From NCBI RefSeq assembly GCF_037300705.1, contig NZ_CP147776.1:2914001-2978000 (forward strand): a DNA stretch of 64,000 nt, in the 5' to 3' direction. Each line of letters starts with the position of its first letter. Position 1 is the stretch's first letter. Positions 1 through 8,263 of this stretch are shown piece after piece. A program made the position numbers and the translations under genes. The stretch is from Massilia sp. W12 (GTDB taxonomy: Bacteria; Pseudomonadota; Gammaproteobacteria; Burkholderiales; Burkholderiaceae_D). The notes under the pieces were generated by a model. That model made no database searches. It saw only the letters and a list, made by a program, of their open reading frames with translations, and was not told the DNA's origin.

Positions 1-820
1 GCGGCGCATGCGCCGCCAGCCAGGCCGGCAAATCATGCGCTAATTGCTGCAGCCAGTTTTGCGAAAAAAAACACGAGAGCGCTAAGACCTGGCCGAATTG
101 GCCGGGCGCGGCAAGCGCCAACGCGAGCGCGTGCACATCATATTGCGCCATCCCGGCCAGCACAGATTGCCCGGGGGACAGGGCCGCGCCGCACTCCGCC
201 AGCCAGGCCGGCGCCTCCTGTAAAAACCAGGCTTGCCAGGCGGCTTGGCGGCTGTGTTCCACCACACAGGGCAAGGCCAGCATACACGGCGGCAGCATCG
301 CTTGGCGCATCAAATTGGCGGCGAATTGCGCAATCCGGCCATTCGCGCGCCATTGATTGGACTGCATGCGGTAGCCGTGCAGTAAAAACAAAACCGGCAG
401 CGCGCCATGCGCACCCGCAGGGCGCCAGAGTTCCATGCTGGCCCCCGGCAAATGGCGGCTGGGACAAGACAGGGTTTGCCATGCGCCATAGTCGCACCCG
501 GCGTACTCGCTCCAATCGCCCTGCCCCAACAGCAAGCAGGATTGCTGCCCGCCCAAACCATCGGCCACACTCAAAGCGCAAGCCGGATCACAGATTAAGC
601 ACCCGTCGCAGACAAATTTGTAAAGCCACTGGCCGGGGCGCAAATGCAGACTGATGCGCCACACCCCGTCCGCGCCGCGCTGCATGGGCAGCGGCGCACT
701 TAACCAGTGCGTCATTTCCCCCACCAAGGCGACCGCCTGCGCAGTTGGCGCATACAGAGAAAATTGCGCCGGCAACAAGCTGCCATTGAGCGCGGCGTGC
801 GTGTGTAAAAGCTGGAACAT
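1..820 (-). CDS. CBM48 domain plus esterase-like alpha/beta hydrolase, nucleophile apparently lost (partial)
   Basis: The minus-strand frame opens at ATG 820 and stays open to the window edge, giving 273 residues with the C-terminus missing. Residues about 18-75 read as a glycogen-binding early-set domain (CBM48/AMPK-type), with QFSLYAPTAQAV, GEMTHW, DGVW and QWLYKFVCDG. From about 128 the protein resembles the esterase D/enterochelin esterase fold: LPVLFLLHGY gives the oxyanion strand and LAGMAQYDVHALALAL sits where the family has G-x-S-x-G-G. The expected Ser is Ala225, so the catalytic nucleophile appears to be missing. No signal peptide is visible and no clear Shine-Dalgarno precedes the ATG; an in-frame stop lies 10 codons upstream. 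It is divergent from the secreted amylase/pullulanase genes, which suggests an alpha-glucan-related role. Binding specificity and any activity are unknown. Confidence 0.72.
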   Translation of the reverse strand, partial: MFQLLHTHAALNGSLLPAQFSLYAPTAQAVALVGEMTHWLSAPLPMQRGADGVWRISLHLRPGQWLYKFVCDGCLICDPACALSVADGLGGQQSCLLLGQGDWSEYAGCDYGAWQTLSCPSRHLPGASMELWRPAGAHGALPVLFLLHGYRMQSNQWRANGRIAQFAANLMRQAMLPPCMLALPCVVEHSRQAAWQAWFLQEAPAWLAECGAALSPGQSVLAGMAQYDVHALALALAAPGQFGQVLALSCFFSQNWLQQLAHDLPAWLAAHAP

Positions 821-870
821 GGGATTTGGGTGGTGGTGGCTGCGCCATCATACACTGCCCCGCGACACCA

Positions 871-886
871 TTCAAACCGCTTTGAA
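871..886. promoter_or_regulatory. Near-palindromic LacI-type operator candidate (proximal to CBM48-esterase-like gene)
   Basis: TTCAAACCGCTTTGAA is a 16-base dyad with a single mismatched pair, a central CG-containing core and A/T flanks, as in LacI/GalR-family operators. It lies about 50 bases upstream of the minus-strand ATG at 820, a position suited to repression. Together with the site at 1068-1093 it suggests one sugar-responsive regulator for both divergent units. The regulator gene is not in the window. Confidence 0.45.
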
Positions 887-1067
887 CAGCATTTTTTCAG
901 ATGCCGGCTCAAGCGTGCAAAAAGATGGCACGGAACTTGCAAATGAAGCCAGAAGAAGCGCTGCATGAGTCTGCTGCGCCAAGATGGGAGGATATTGCAC
1001 AGAAACAGTGCAAAACTTGTCATTCCTGTATTTTTTCGTCTCATCTTTACAACTCACTTCCATTAAG

Positions 1068-1093
1068 TGCCAACGCAAGCGCTTGCATTGGCA
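1068..1093. promoter_or_regulatory. 26-bp near-perfect palindrome with LacI-family core, alpha-amylase operator candidate
   Basis: The dyad is centred between 1080 and 1081, with core GCAAGCGCTTGC and arms TGCCAA / TTGGCA; only one position pair fails to match. A central CG with A/T-rich half-sites is the hallmark of LacI-family (MalR, GalR, CcpA-like) operators. It sits in the promoter region of the secreted starch-degradation genes, so control by maltose/maltodextrin is a reasonable inference. Confidence 0.6.
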
Positions 1094-1271
1094 TGTCTTT
1101 GCGCACAAAAAATCAAATTTTCCACCAAGTTCTGTGCTAACTTGCCTGCGCTGATCGCGTTTGCCTTGCTAAAACGTTATCTGCGCGGGCGAGAGTATGT
1201 CTATACAACAACAGCCAAGCGCCCGCCGCCCCGCACACCATTCCCAAACACAAGAAAGAGGAAGAATAGAA

Positions 1272-3152
1272 ATGAGACAAGCAAAACAGGTAATTTCCGC
1301 CGGCGCAAAATTCAAAGCGCTTTGGGCTGCACTTTTGGGCGCAGGCGTCTGTCTGGCCATGCCGGCGCAGGCGGCATTCAATTCCAATCAAACCTCGGTG
1401 CAAATGTTCCATTGGAAATGGAAAGACATTGCGCGCGAATGCAGCAACTTCTTAGGCCCGAAAGGTTTTGGCGCGGTGCAAATCTCGCCGCCCACCTCGG
1501 CCTTCAAAGGCACGGCCTGGTGGGATATGTATCAGCCGGTGGACTTCACCAACTTCACCAGCAAAATGGGGAATGAAGCCGAGTTGCAAGCGATGATCAA
1601 CACCTGTCACAACGCCGGGGTGCGGGTGTATGTGGATGTGGTGGGCAATCATTTGGCCGCCGGCAGCGGGGTTTCCACCGCCGGCTTTGCTTTCAATGCC
1701 GCCACCTTCACCTACCCGCGTTTCAGCGCCAGTGATTTTCATCCGGCTTGCGATATCGCCGATGGCGACTACGGCTCGCCCGGCAACCGCAATGCGGTGA
1801 TGAATTGCCGTTTGGTGAAATTGCCCGATTTGAAGACTGAATCGGCCTATGTGCGCACCGAATTGGTGAATTATCTGAAAAAATTGCTGGCCATGGGGGT
1901 GGATGGTTTCCGCTTTGACGCCGCCAAACATATGCATCCCTCGGATGTGCAAGCGCTGGTGGCGGCAATTCCCAAGACCAGCAATGCCGGCGAGGCATTA
2001 TGGATCACGCAGGAAGTGATTCCAGACGGCAATGTGGTGCGCAGCGAATACTTTCCGGCTGGCACATTAAATGAATTCCAATTCCCCTACGCCGTCAAAG
2101 GTCTGTTCCGCAATGTGTACGGCTTGACCCTGTCGCAAGTGCGGACAGTAATGGGCACGCCCGGCAACTGGGGCGGAACCTGGGGCTTTATTGATTCATC
2201 CAAAGCCACGGTGTTTGTCAACAACTGGGATACCGAGCGCAATGGTTCTTCGCTCACCACCTCGAATAAATCCGAACCTGCGAATGACAGCAATGGCAAT
2301 AAACGCTATGACCTGGCGAATATTTTCATGCTCAGCTGGCCATATGGGCATGCGCAATTGCATTCCGGTTTCAATTTCACCCACCACGACCAGGATGCGC
2401 CGACGGCCAGCCCGTTTGATGCAAATGGCAATCCGCTCATCAATCAAGCCTGGGACTTTGTGCACCGCTGGAGCAATCTGGCGAATATGGTCAAGTTCCG
2501 CTCTTACACGGCAGGAACCGGGGTGGATATGTTTGTCACCGGCAACCAAAACCAAATCGCCTATGCACGCGGGGCCAAGGGTTATGTGGCGCTGAATAAT
2601 GATGCGGCGAATTGGAGCTTGAGCGCAGCCACCATGCTGCCAGCCGGGGTGTATTGCAATGTCGTAAACGGCGTGGCGAATGCGGCGAAAACCGCTTGCA
2701 GCGGCGACAGCGTGGTGGTGGATGCGAATGGCCGCATTAACGTCACTGTACCGGGACACGCCTCCGGCAAGACCCCGGCCATCGCGCTGTATGCCGAGCA
2801 GAAAGTCAACGCCACCACCTGCAATCCGGTGCAAGTCAAATTCCGCGTCGCCAACGCCAACACGGTATGGGGACAGAATGTGTACGTCGCAGGAAACCGC
2901 GCCGAACTGGGCAACTGGACGCCGACCTCGGCCAATCTGCTGACGATTGAAGGCAGCGGCGCGAATGCGCCCTGGTCGAAAGTGATTGCCTTGCCGGCCA
3001 ATACGGCTGTGCAATTCAAGTTCATGAAGAGCGGCGGCGGGGTGGCGAATGTGTGGGAACGCGACCAGGCCACGACCAGCAAAAACCGTGAATTCAAAAC
3101 TGGCGCTTGCGGCAGCAGCATGACGCTGGACGTGGGCAGCTTCCAGTTTTAA
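1272..3152 (+). CDS. Secreted alpha-amylase (GH13) with C-terminal CBM20
   Basis: A 626-residue exported enzyme that hydrolyses internal alpha-1,4 bonds of starch and glycogen. The start at 1272 is chosen for the AGAGGAAG site upstream and because it places a signal peptide at the N-terminus (ending near MPAQA-AF); an in-frame start at 1197 would add 25 residues with no signal function. GH13 signatures: VDVVGNH (region I), FRFDAAKH with nucleophile Asp216, ITQEV with acid/base Glu248, and FVNNWDTERNG with Asp320. Region IV has W where many amylases have H (N-W-D rather than N-H-D). The last roughly 105 residues, after CNPVQVKFRV, match a starch-binding CBM20 (VYVAGNRAELGNW, FKFMKSGG). The overall pattern resembles the actinobacterial/animal-type amylases (GH13_32-like). 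It heads the glucan locus, followed by the CBM41 and pullulanase genes on the same strand. Confidence 0.95.
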   Translation: MRQAKQVISAGAKFKALWAALLGAGVCLAMPAQAAFNSNQTSVQMFHWKWKDIARECSNFLGPKGFGAVQISPPTSAFKGTAWWDMYQPVDFTNFTSKMGNEAELQAMINTCHNAGVRVYVDVVGNHLAAGSGVSTAGFAFNAATFTYPRFSASDFHPACDIADGDYGSPGNRNAVMNCRLVKLPDLKTESAYVRTELVNYLKKLLAMGVDGFRFDAAKHMHPSDVQALVAAIPKTSNAGEALWITQEVIPDGNVVRSEYFPAGTLNEFQFPYAVKGLFRNVYGLTLSQVRTVMGTPGNWGGTWGFIDSSKATVFVNNWDTERNGSSLTTSNKSEPANDSNGNKRYDLANIFMLSWPYGHAQLHSGFNFTHHDQDAPTASPFDANGNPLINQAWDFVHRWSNLANMVKFRSYTAGTGVDMFVTGNQNQIAYARGAKGYVALNNDAANWSLSAATMLPAGVYCNVVNGVANAAKTACSGDSVVVDANGRINVTVPGHASGKTPAIALYAEQKVNATTCNPVQVKFRVANANTVWGQNVYVAGNRAELGNWTPTSANLLTIEGSGANAPWSKVIALPANTAVQFKFMKSGGGVANVWERDQATTSKNREFKTGACGSSMTLDVGSFQF

Positions 3153-3271
3153 GCAAATGGGGCGGCGCTGATCGCAGTTTGGCGCCGCCGCCAGCCCTTA
3201 CAATATGGCCCGGATCAAACACCGGGCCATGCGGCCCGCCACTCACCCTGTTTTATGGAGCAACGATAGCA

Positions 3272-3724
3272 ATGCGCATCATCACAAGTCTTTTGCTGGC
3301 CGCCTGCCTGCTGCCGGGCGCAGCCAGCGCATCTGCCGCAGCATCAGCCGCCGCATCTGCCGCCGCGTCTGCCGCCGCCAAGCTGAGTCCGCCGCCGGCC
3401 AACACGGTGCGCGTGCACTACAAGCGCAGCAATGGCGATCAACAGCGATGGGGCGTGTACGCCTGGGAAGGGCCGCAGCAGCCCAGCAAGAAATGGATTG
3501 CCGACCGCTTTTTATTCAGCACGCCCGGCCCCTGGGGACATTATGTTGATATTCCCTTAGCCTCTGGCAAGACTGAATTCCGCTTCTTAGTCTCCAGCGA
3601 TGGCGGGCATAAAAACTGCGGCGACGATCAATATCTGCCGCTGCCGCCAGACATCGCCAAGCGCGGGGTGGAAATCTGGATTCCGCAAGCCAGCTGCACG
3701 ATTCACCCGCAACAACCCGAATAA
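3272..3724 (+). CDS. Secreted stand-alone CBM41 (pullulanase-associated) protein
   Basis: A 150-residue exported protein. MRIITSLLLAACLLPGAASA is a signal peptide, followed by an Ala/Ser linker made of repeated SAAA units. The remaining roughly 110 residues are one CBM41-type domain: VRVHYKR, WGVYAWEG, DRFLF, EFRFLV and CGDD. The same pattern occurs at the N-terminus of the next gene ([26 protein letters not shown]), so the two domains are evidently paralogous. No catalytic domain is present. The start follows a GGAG at 3257-3260; longer upstream frames lack a signal peptide. Likely role: binding alpha-glucan outside the cytoplasm to support the amylase and pullulanase. It could be a sheared-off or duplicated domain kept as an accessory binder. 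Confidence 0.85.
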   Translation: MRIITSLLLAACLLPGAASASAAASAAASAAASAAAKLSPPPANTVRVHYKRSNGDQQRWGVYAWEGPQQPSKKWIADRFLFSTPGPWGHYVDIPLASGKTEFRFLVSSDGGHKNCGDDQYLPLPPDIAKRGVEIWIPQASCTIHPQQPE

Positions 3725-3824
3725 ACGCGGCGCCCGCGCGGGCGCTGCGCCCCTGACGCCGGGCAACCGGCATCCCTGCTCCTGGCTGCGCACAGCCGGC
3801 TGTTTGATCCTGGAAGGCAATATC

Positions 3825-6800
3825 ATGTCAATCGCATTACTTTTTCGCAGTATGCGCTTATCGCTCTTGAGCGGTATGGCGTTCACGCTGGCGGCTTGCT
3901 CGCCCGGCATTCAAGAGACGGCGCAAACGCCAAACACCCCGCCCGCCGCCGCACTGGCCGCCGGCAAATTGCGGGTGCACTTTCATCGCATACAAAATGA
4001 TGAAGATAAATGGGGCGTGTTTTCCTGGGAGGGGCCGCAAACCCCATCCAAGGAATGGATTAAAGACCGCTTCATGTTTTCCGGCAGTGACAGCTTCGGG
4101 CGCTATGTCGATATCAGCGCAGACGCGGCCAAGGGCGCACTCAAATTCCTGGTGACTGATGGCGACGGCAATAAAAATTGCGGCAGCGATCAAAGCGTGA
4201 ATTTTGCCGCCGATCTGGGGCAAAAAGGGCAGGAAATCTGGCTGGTGGAAGGCTCGTGCGAAGTGCACAGCAAGGCGCCGGCGATTTCCGCCGCCAATTT
4301 CAGCAACGCCAATGCGCACTGGCTGGATCTGCAGACTTTCGCCTGGCCAGGCGCGCCGACCGGCGCCAGCTACCGCCTGTATTATGCGGCGCAAGGCGGC
4401 ATCCGCGCCGAGGGCGACAGCATCAAGGGGGCGGATGGCGAAATCAATTTAAGTCCGGCAGCCTCCTTAAACAGCGCACTGCAAAGCCGCTTCCCGCATC
4501 TGAAAAACGCCACCGCCCTGACATGGAGCGCTGCAGATGCGGCGCGCGCCAAAACCATGCTCAAGGGACAAGTCGTGCTAGCCCAATGGAATGCGGCCAA
4601 GCTGGTGCAAGCCACTTCCTTGCAAACGGCGAATGTATTGGATGCGCTGTACGCCAGCGCAGCGCAGCAGCAGCAACTGGGCATCAGCTTTGACGCCCAG
4701 CGCCGCCCTACTCTGCGCCTGTGGGCGCCAAGCGCCAAAGCGGTCAGCCTGAATCTCTACGCCAGCTCCGGCTCTGAAGAAAAACGCACGCTGGCGCTGC
4801 AGGAAGATCCCGCCAGCGGCATCTGGTCTGTCACACTTGACGACGCCGGTTTGAATAACCGCGCTTTTTACACCTACAGCGTGCAAGTCTTTTCGCGCTG
4901 GGCTGAAAACAAGGTGGTGACGAATGAAGTGACAGATCCTTATTCCTTGTCTGTCAACGCCAACAGCCGGCGCAGCTTCCTGGCCGATCTGGATGCGGCC
5001 GCCAGCAAACCGGCCGGATGGGATAATCACGCTCTGCCCGGCCCCCTGGCGGCAGTGGATCAGGCGGTGTATGAATTGCATATCCGGGATTTTTCGATTC
5101 ACGACACATCCGTGCCGGCAGACAAACGCGGCAAATATCTGGCTTTCACTGAGAGCAACAGCAATGGCATGCGGCATCTGACGCAATTGCAGGCCGCCGG
5201 TTTGAGCCATGTGCATCTCTTGCCGGCGTTTGATATCGGCACCGTGGATGAAGTCAATTGCAGCACGCCGGCGGTGAGTTTCGCCGGGGCCGATTCGAGC
5301 CAGCCGCAAGCCAGCATTGCCGCCAGCGCCGACAAAGATTGTTTCAACTGGGGCTATGACCCGCTGCATTACAGCGCGCCGGAAGGCTCTTACGCCAGCA
5401 ATGCGCAAGACGGCTTGACGCGCATCAAGGAATTCCGCGCCATGGTGCAAGCCTTGCATGGCAGCGGACTGCGGGTGGCGATGGACGTGGTGTACAACCA
5501 CACCCACGCCTCCGGCCAGGCGGCGCAATCGGTGCTGGATAAAATTGTCCCGGCTTATTATCAGCGCTTAAATGCAAATGGCGGCATCTTGACCGATTCC
5601 TGCTGTTCCGACACCGCGAGCGAACACGCAATGATGGAAAAGCTGATGCTCGATTCGGTGCAACTCTGGCGCCAGCATTATCAGGTGGACGCCTTCCGCT
5701 TTGATTTGATGGGTTTCCATTCCCTGGCGACCATGCAGAAAGTCAAACGCCAACTGGAAGCCGACCCGGCGCGCGCTTCGTATGTCTATGGCGAAGCCTG
5801 GAATTTTGGCGCGGCAGGCAATGACGCGCGCTTTGTGCAAGCGCGTCAGGCGAATATGTTTGGCAGCGGCATCGGCTCCTTTAATGACCGGCTGCGCGAC
5901 GCCTTGCGCGGCGGCGGTTGCTGCGATGGCGGCGAAGCGCTGCTCAGTCAACAGGGTTTTGCGAATGGCGCGGCATATGACAACAATGGCAAGAGCACGC
6001 AAAGCCAGGATGATTTGCTGCGCCTGGCCGATCTGGTGCGGGTGGGCCTGGCCGGCACGCTGCGCGATTACAGCTTTATCAATCGCAAAGGCGAATTGAA
6101 AAAGAGCAGCGAAATCGACTATGCCGGCATGGCGGCAGGCTATAGCGCCGATCCGGGCGAAACGATTAACTACGCCGAAGCACATGATAATCAAACCCTG
6201 TTTGACATCAACGCCTTCAAACTGCCGCAAAACACCCCCTTGGCTGAGCGCGTGCGCGCGCAAAATCTGGCCACTGCGGTGGTGCTCTTATCGCAGGGCG
6301 TGCCGTTTATCCATGCCGGCCAGGAAATTTTGCGCTCCAAATCTTTAGAGCGTGACAGCTTCAATGCCGGTGATTGGTTCAACAAGCTTGATTTCAGCTA
6401 TGCCGATAATAATTTTGGCGTCGGCCTGCCTTCTGCCGAAAAGAACCGCGACAACTGGGAATTGATGCGGCCGATTTTGAACAATGCCCTGATCAAACCT
6501 GACCAGGCGGCGATTTTGTTTGCCAAAGAGCAGGCCCTGACCATGCTCAAAATCCGCCAGGACAGCCGCCTGTTCCGTCTGCAAAGCGGGGCTGAAGTGC
6601 AACAACGTCTGCGCTTTTTGAACACCGGGCCGCAACAAGCCGCCGGCTTGATTTTGATGCAAATCGACGGGCGCGGCTTGGCTGGCGCCAAGTACAGCAG
6701 CGTATTGGTGGCGATCAATGCCGACAAGCAAAGCAAGCGTCTGCCAGCAGCGGAGTTAAAGGGTAAAACCCTGCGCCTGCATCCGCTGCAGCAGGCCGGC

Positions 6801-6890
6801 GCAGATGCAGTGGTCAAGCAAGCTGCATTTGAGAGCGCCAGCGGGGTTTTGGATATACCGGGGCGGACGGTGGCGGTGTTTGTGGAATAG
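3825..6890 (+). CDS. pulA: Pullulanase-type lipoprotein (CBM41, CBM48, GH13)
   Basis: A 1021-residue debranching enzyme that cleaves alpha-1,6 bonds of pullulan, glycogen or amylopectin. The start at 3825 follows GGAAGG and gives a lipoprotein signal peptide with lipobox LAAC, so the protein is probably lipid-anchored. Order of parts: CBM41 (about 45-145), a pullulanase N2-like region, a CBM48 early-set domain ([17 protein letters not shown]), then the GH13_13 barrel. Catalytic signatures: [21 protein letters not shown] with nucleophile Asp627, YGEAWNFG with acid Glu657, and AEAHDNQTL with Asp788. The C-terminal beta domain ends in a hydrophobic strand. Length and layout match Klebsiella-type PulA. 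The upstream CBM41 protein and amylase are probably expressed with it. No secretion system is adjacent; the GspE-like gene at 42289 is distant and looks like a different branch. Confidence 0.93.
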   Translation: MSIALLFRSMRLSLLSGMAFTLAACSPGIQETAQTPNTPPAAALAAGKLRVHFHRIQNDEDKWGVFSWEGPQTPSKEWIKDRFMFSGSDSFGRYVDISADAAKGALKFLVTDGDGNKNCGSDQSVNFAADLGQKGQEIWLVEGSCEVHSKAPAISAANFSNANAHWLDLQTFAWPGAPTGASYRLYYAAQGGIRAEGDSIKGADGEINLSPAASLNSALQSRFPHLKNATALTWSAADAARAKTMLKGQVVLAQWNAAKLVQATSLQTANVLDALYASAAQQQQLGISFDAQRRPTLRLWAPSAKAVSLNLYASSGSEEKRTLALQEDPASGIWSVTLDDAGLNNRAFYTYSVQVFSRWAENKVVTNEVTDPYSLSVNANSRRSFLADLDAAASKPAGWDNHALPGPLAAVDQAVYELHIRDFSIHDTSVPADKRGKYLAFTESNSNGMRHLTQLQAAGLSHVHLLPAFDIGTVDEVNCSTPAVSFAGADSSQPQASIAASADKDCFNWGYDPLHYSAPEGSYASNAQDGLTRIKEFRAMVQALHGSGLRVAMDVVYNHTHASGQAAQSVLDKIVPAYYQRLNANGGILTDSCCSDTASEHAMMEKLMLDSVQLWRQHYQVDAFRFDLMGFHSLATMQKVKRQLEADPARASYVYGEAWNFGAAGNDARFVQARQANMFGSGIGSFNDRLRDALRGGGCCDGGEALLSQQGFANGAAYDNNGKSTQSQDDLLRLADLVRVGLAGTLRDYSFINRKGELKKSSEIDYAGMAAGYSADPGETINYAEAHDNQTLFDINAFKLPQNTPLAERVRAQNLATAVVLLSQGVPFIHAGQEILRSKSLERDSFNAGDWFNKLDFSYADNNFGVGLPSAEKNRDNWELMRPILNNALIKPDQAAILFAKEQALTMLKIRQDSRLFRLQSGAEVQQRLRFLNTGPQQAAGLILMQIDGRGLAGAKYSSVLVAINADKQSKRLPAAELKGKTLRLHPLQQAGADAVVKQAAFESASGVLDIPGRTVAVFVE

Positions 6891-6968
6891 TTTCCAGATA
6901 GAAAATATTTTACCTGGAATATATTTAATCCAAGGCAACAGTGAAGTTTAATATGCCTTGCCACAGCA

Positions 6969-6992
6969 ACAGGCGCCTTTTGAGGCGCCTGT
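6969..6992. terminator. Hairpin downstream of pullulanase gene
   Basis: ACAGGCGCCT and AGGCGCCTGT form a perfect 10-bp stem with a TTTG loop, about 80 bases after the pullulanase stop. There is no U-rich tail, so intrinsic termination is less certain; it may instead protect the mRNA 3' end. Confidence 0.55.
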
Positions 6993-7004
6993 CATTATCT
7001 GTAA

Positions 7005-7034
7005 TTGCAAGAAATTGTTGCATATTGTTATAAT
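7005..7034 (+). promoter_or_regulatory. Sigma-70-type promoter of the first PEP-CTERM gene
   Basis: TTGCAA (7005-7010) and a perfect TATAAT (7029-7034) are separated by 18 bases, placing transcription start near 7041 and leaving a leader of about 65 bases before the ATG at 7108. Confidence 0.6.
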
Positions 7035-7107
7035 GCGCCGTCTTTAGCATTTTCCTGTGGAAATTTGCACACAAGATACTCATCCCACCTCTACAAGAAA
7101 GCAAACA

Positions 7108-7860
7108 ATGAAAAAAATTCTCTTGGCCAGCATCCTGGCATTTGCAGCGCAAGCGCAAGCCGCCACCACCACCTTGACCGGCACGGTGATTGATCACACC
7201 CCGAACAATCCGGATTTTGAAGGCGGCATCAGCGGCCTGGTGACCGGCCTGGTGAGCGACACCCTGGTTGGCAACAGCCCGACCCTGGCCGCCAACTGGA
7301 CGCCGGGCCGTGGCGCGATCACCAGCCGCGATTCCTTCGCCCAATGGTTTGCCCCGGCTGACCGCAGCCGCTCCGGCAATCTGAGCCTGACCCTGAACGA
7401 CAATGGCAACGGCATCTACACCTACAGCAACAACAGCTTCTTCCCGATTGACAACCAATATCTGGGCAATCAGGGCCGTTCGCACAACTACCACTTCACC
7501 TATCAAATCCACGCCACCTTCGGCTGGGACCCGAGCAAGCCGAACCAGGTGTTCACCTTCACCGGCGACGATGACGTGTGGGTGTATTTCGACAAGCGCC
7601 TGGGCATCGACCTGGGCGGCGTGCACGGCGCGGCTACGCAATCGGTGAATCTGAACCAATTCATGGCCGGTAAAGCCGCTGGCAATTACTCTTTTGATTT
7701 CTTCTTTGCAGAGCGTCACACCACGCAATCGAATCTGATGATTTCGACCACGCTGAACCTGCAAACCCCGCCGGTGCCGGAACCGGAAACCTATGCCATG
7801 ATGGTGGCGGGTTTGGCTGGCCTGGGTTTTATGGCGCGTCGTCGTAAGCAAAAGGCTTAA
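7108..7860 (+). CDS. PEP-CTERM sorted protein with fibro-slime-like domain
   Basis: A 250-residue exported protein. MKKILLASILAFAAQAQA is the signal peptide and the C-terminus PVPEPETYAMMVAGLAGLGF followed by ARRRK is a classic PEP-CTERM sorting signal (motif, membrane helix, basic tail) recognised by an exosortase. The middle carries HNYHFTYQIHATF, FTFTGDDDVWVYFDKRL, GIDLGGVHG and SFDFFFAERH, the pattern of the fibro-slime/PA14-like domain found in bacterial surface proteins. It has its own promoter at 7005-7034 and a strong terminator after it, so it is monocistronic. Its likely place is the outer surface or extracellular matrix. No exosortase gene lies in this window. The ligand is unknown; a carbohydrate is plausible given the domain and the starch genes next door. 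Confidence 0.9.
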   Translation: MKKILLASILAFAAQAQAATTTLTGTVIDHTPNNPDFEGGISGLVTGLVSDTLVGNSPTLAANWTPGRGAITSRDSFAQWFAPADRSRSGNLSLTLNDNGNGIYTYSNNSFFPIDNQYLGNQGRSHNYHFTYQIHATFGWDPSKPNQVFTFTGDDDVWVYFDKRLGIDLGGVHGAATQSVNLNQFMAGKAAGNYSFDFFFAERHTTQSNLMISTTLNLQTPPVPEPETYAMMVAGLAGLGFMARRRKQKA

Positions 7861-7903
7861 GGCGCAGCGCCAGCATCGGGCAAGACTTGATGCAGCAAGC
7901 GGA

Positions 7904-7933
7904 ACAAGCGGCGCTGATGCGCCGCTTGTTTCA
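7904..7933 (+). terminator. Rho-independent terminator of the first PEP-CTERM gene
   Basis: An 11-bp perfect stem, ACAAGCGGCGC (7904-7914) with GCGCCGCTTGT (7919-7929), has a TGAT loop and a T-rich tail, 44 bases after the stop codon. Confidence 0.8.
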
Positions 7934-7981
7934 TTTTAAATTGTGACTGTTTAGCCTTCATAAGGATGGAGGAAGCAGATT

Positions 7982-8083
7982 CCGTTCGCCCTGAGCCTGT
8001 CGAAGGGCATGGTTGGTCATGGAAAACCGTGGTTCGACAAGCTCACCACGAACGGCAAAACCATGGTTCGACAAGCTCGGCAC
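7982..8083. repeat. Cluster of three short dispersed-type repeats (inverted pair plus direct partial copy)
   Basis: The units share the core TTCGACA(A/G)GCTCA. Copy 1 (7982-8012, CCGTTCGCCCTGAGCCTGTC orientation) faces copy 2 (8027-8055, ending CACCACGAACGG), so they form an imperfect inverted repeat. Copy 3 (8061-8083) repeats GGTTCGACAAGCTC in the orientation of copy 2. This kind of CGTTCG...TTCGAC element is known to be scattered in intergenic DNA of many proteobacteria. Here it marks the left edge of the AT-rich island. Confidence 0.7.
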
Positions 8084-8263
8084 AATGAAGCTGCAACCCG
8101 CTTGGGATATAAACCGACTTGTTAGCGCAGTGGCTGAATAAATACTTTAAATTTTCCATAATGGAATTTTCCAAGTGGAAACTTGTATTATTTTGTTATT
8201 AAAATCTCTGCCACTTCAACATTATTGATAAAATTCATGCTCAACATCTCATCTGGAGTCAGC

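Larger units (their letters stand above)
821..1271. other. Divergent regulatory region between the CBM48-esterase-like gene and the alpha-amylase gene
   Basis: This 451-base stretch holds no convincing gene; the short open frames crossing it lack coding character. It contains two LacI-type palindromic sites (listed separately), one about 50 bases upstream of the minus-strand gene and one about 180 bases upstream of the amylase start. No strong sigma-70 pair was identified with confidence on either strand. Confidence 0.6.
7861..8263. other. Non-coding junction between core genes and AT-rich island
   Basis: This 403-base stretch holds no gene. It contains the terminator at 7904-7929 and a cluster of short dispersed repeats at 7982-8083. 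After about 8100 the sequence becomes AT-rich with repeated ATTTTCCA segments around 8150-8172. Base composition shifts sharply here and stays low-GC to about 12180. Confidence 0.6.

Noticed and set aside
138-968. Alternative open frames around the left-edge gene
   Set aside because: Only the frame from ATG 820 gives a coherent CBM48 plus alpha/beta hydrolase sequence; the others are Arg/Ala/Pro-rich noise.
1452-3121. Minus-strand open frames under the alpha-amylase gene (up to 272 codons)
   Set aside because: The plus frame has signal peptide, all GH13 motifs and CBM20; the antisense frames show no recognisable features.
4578-5528. 316-codon minus-strand frame under the pullulanase gene
   Set aside because: Antisense shadow of a well-supported GH13 enzyme, with His/Gln/Arg-rich composition typical of GC-rich reverse frames.
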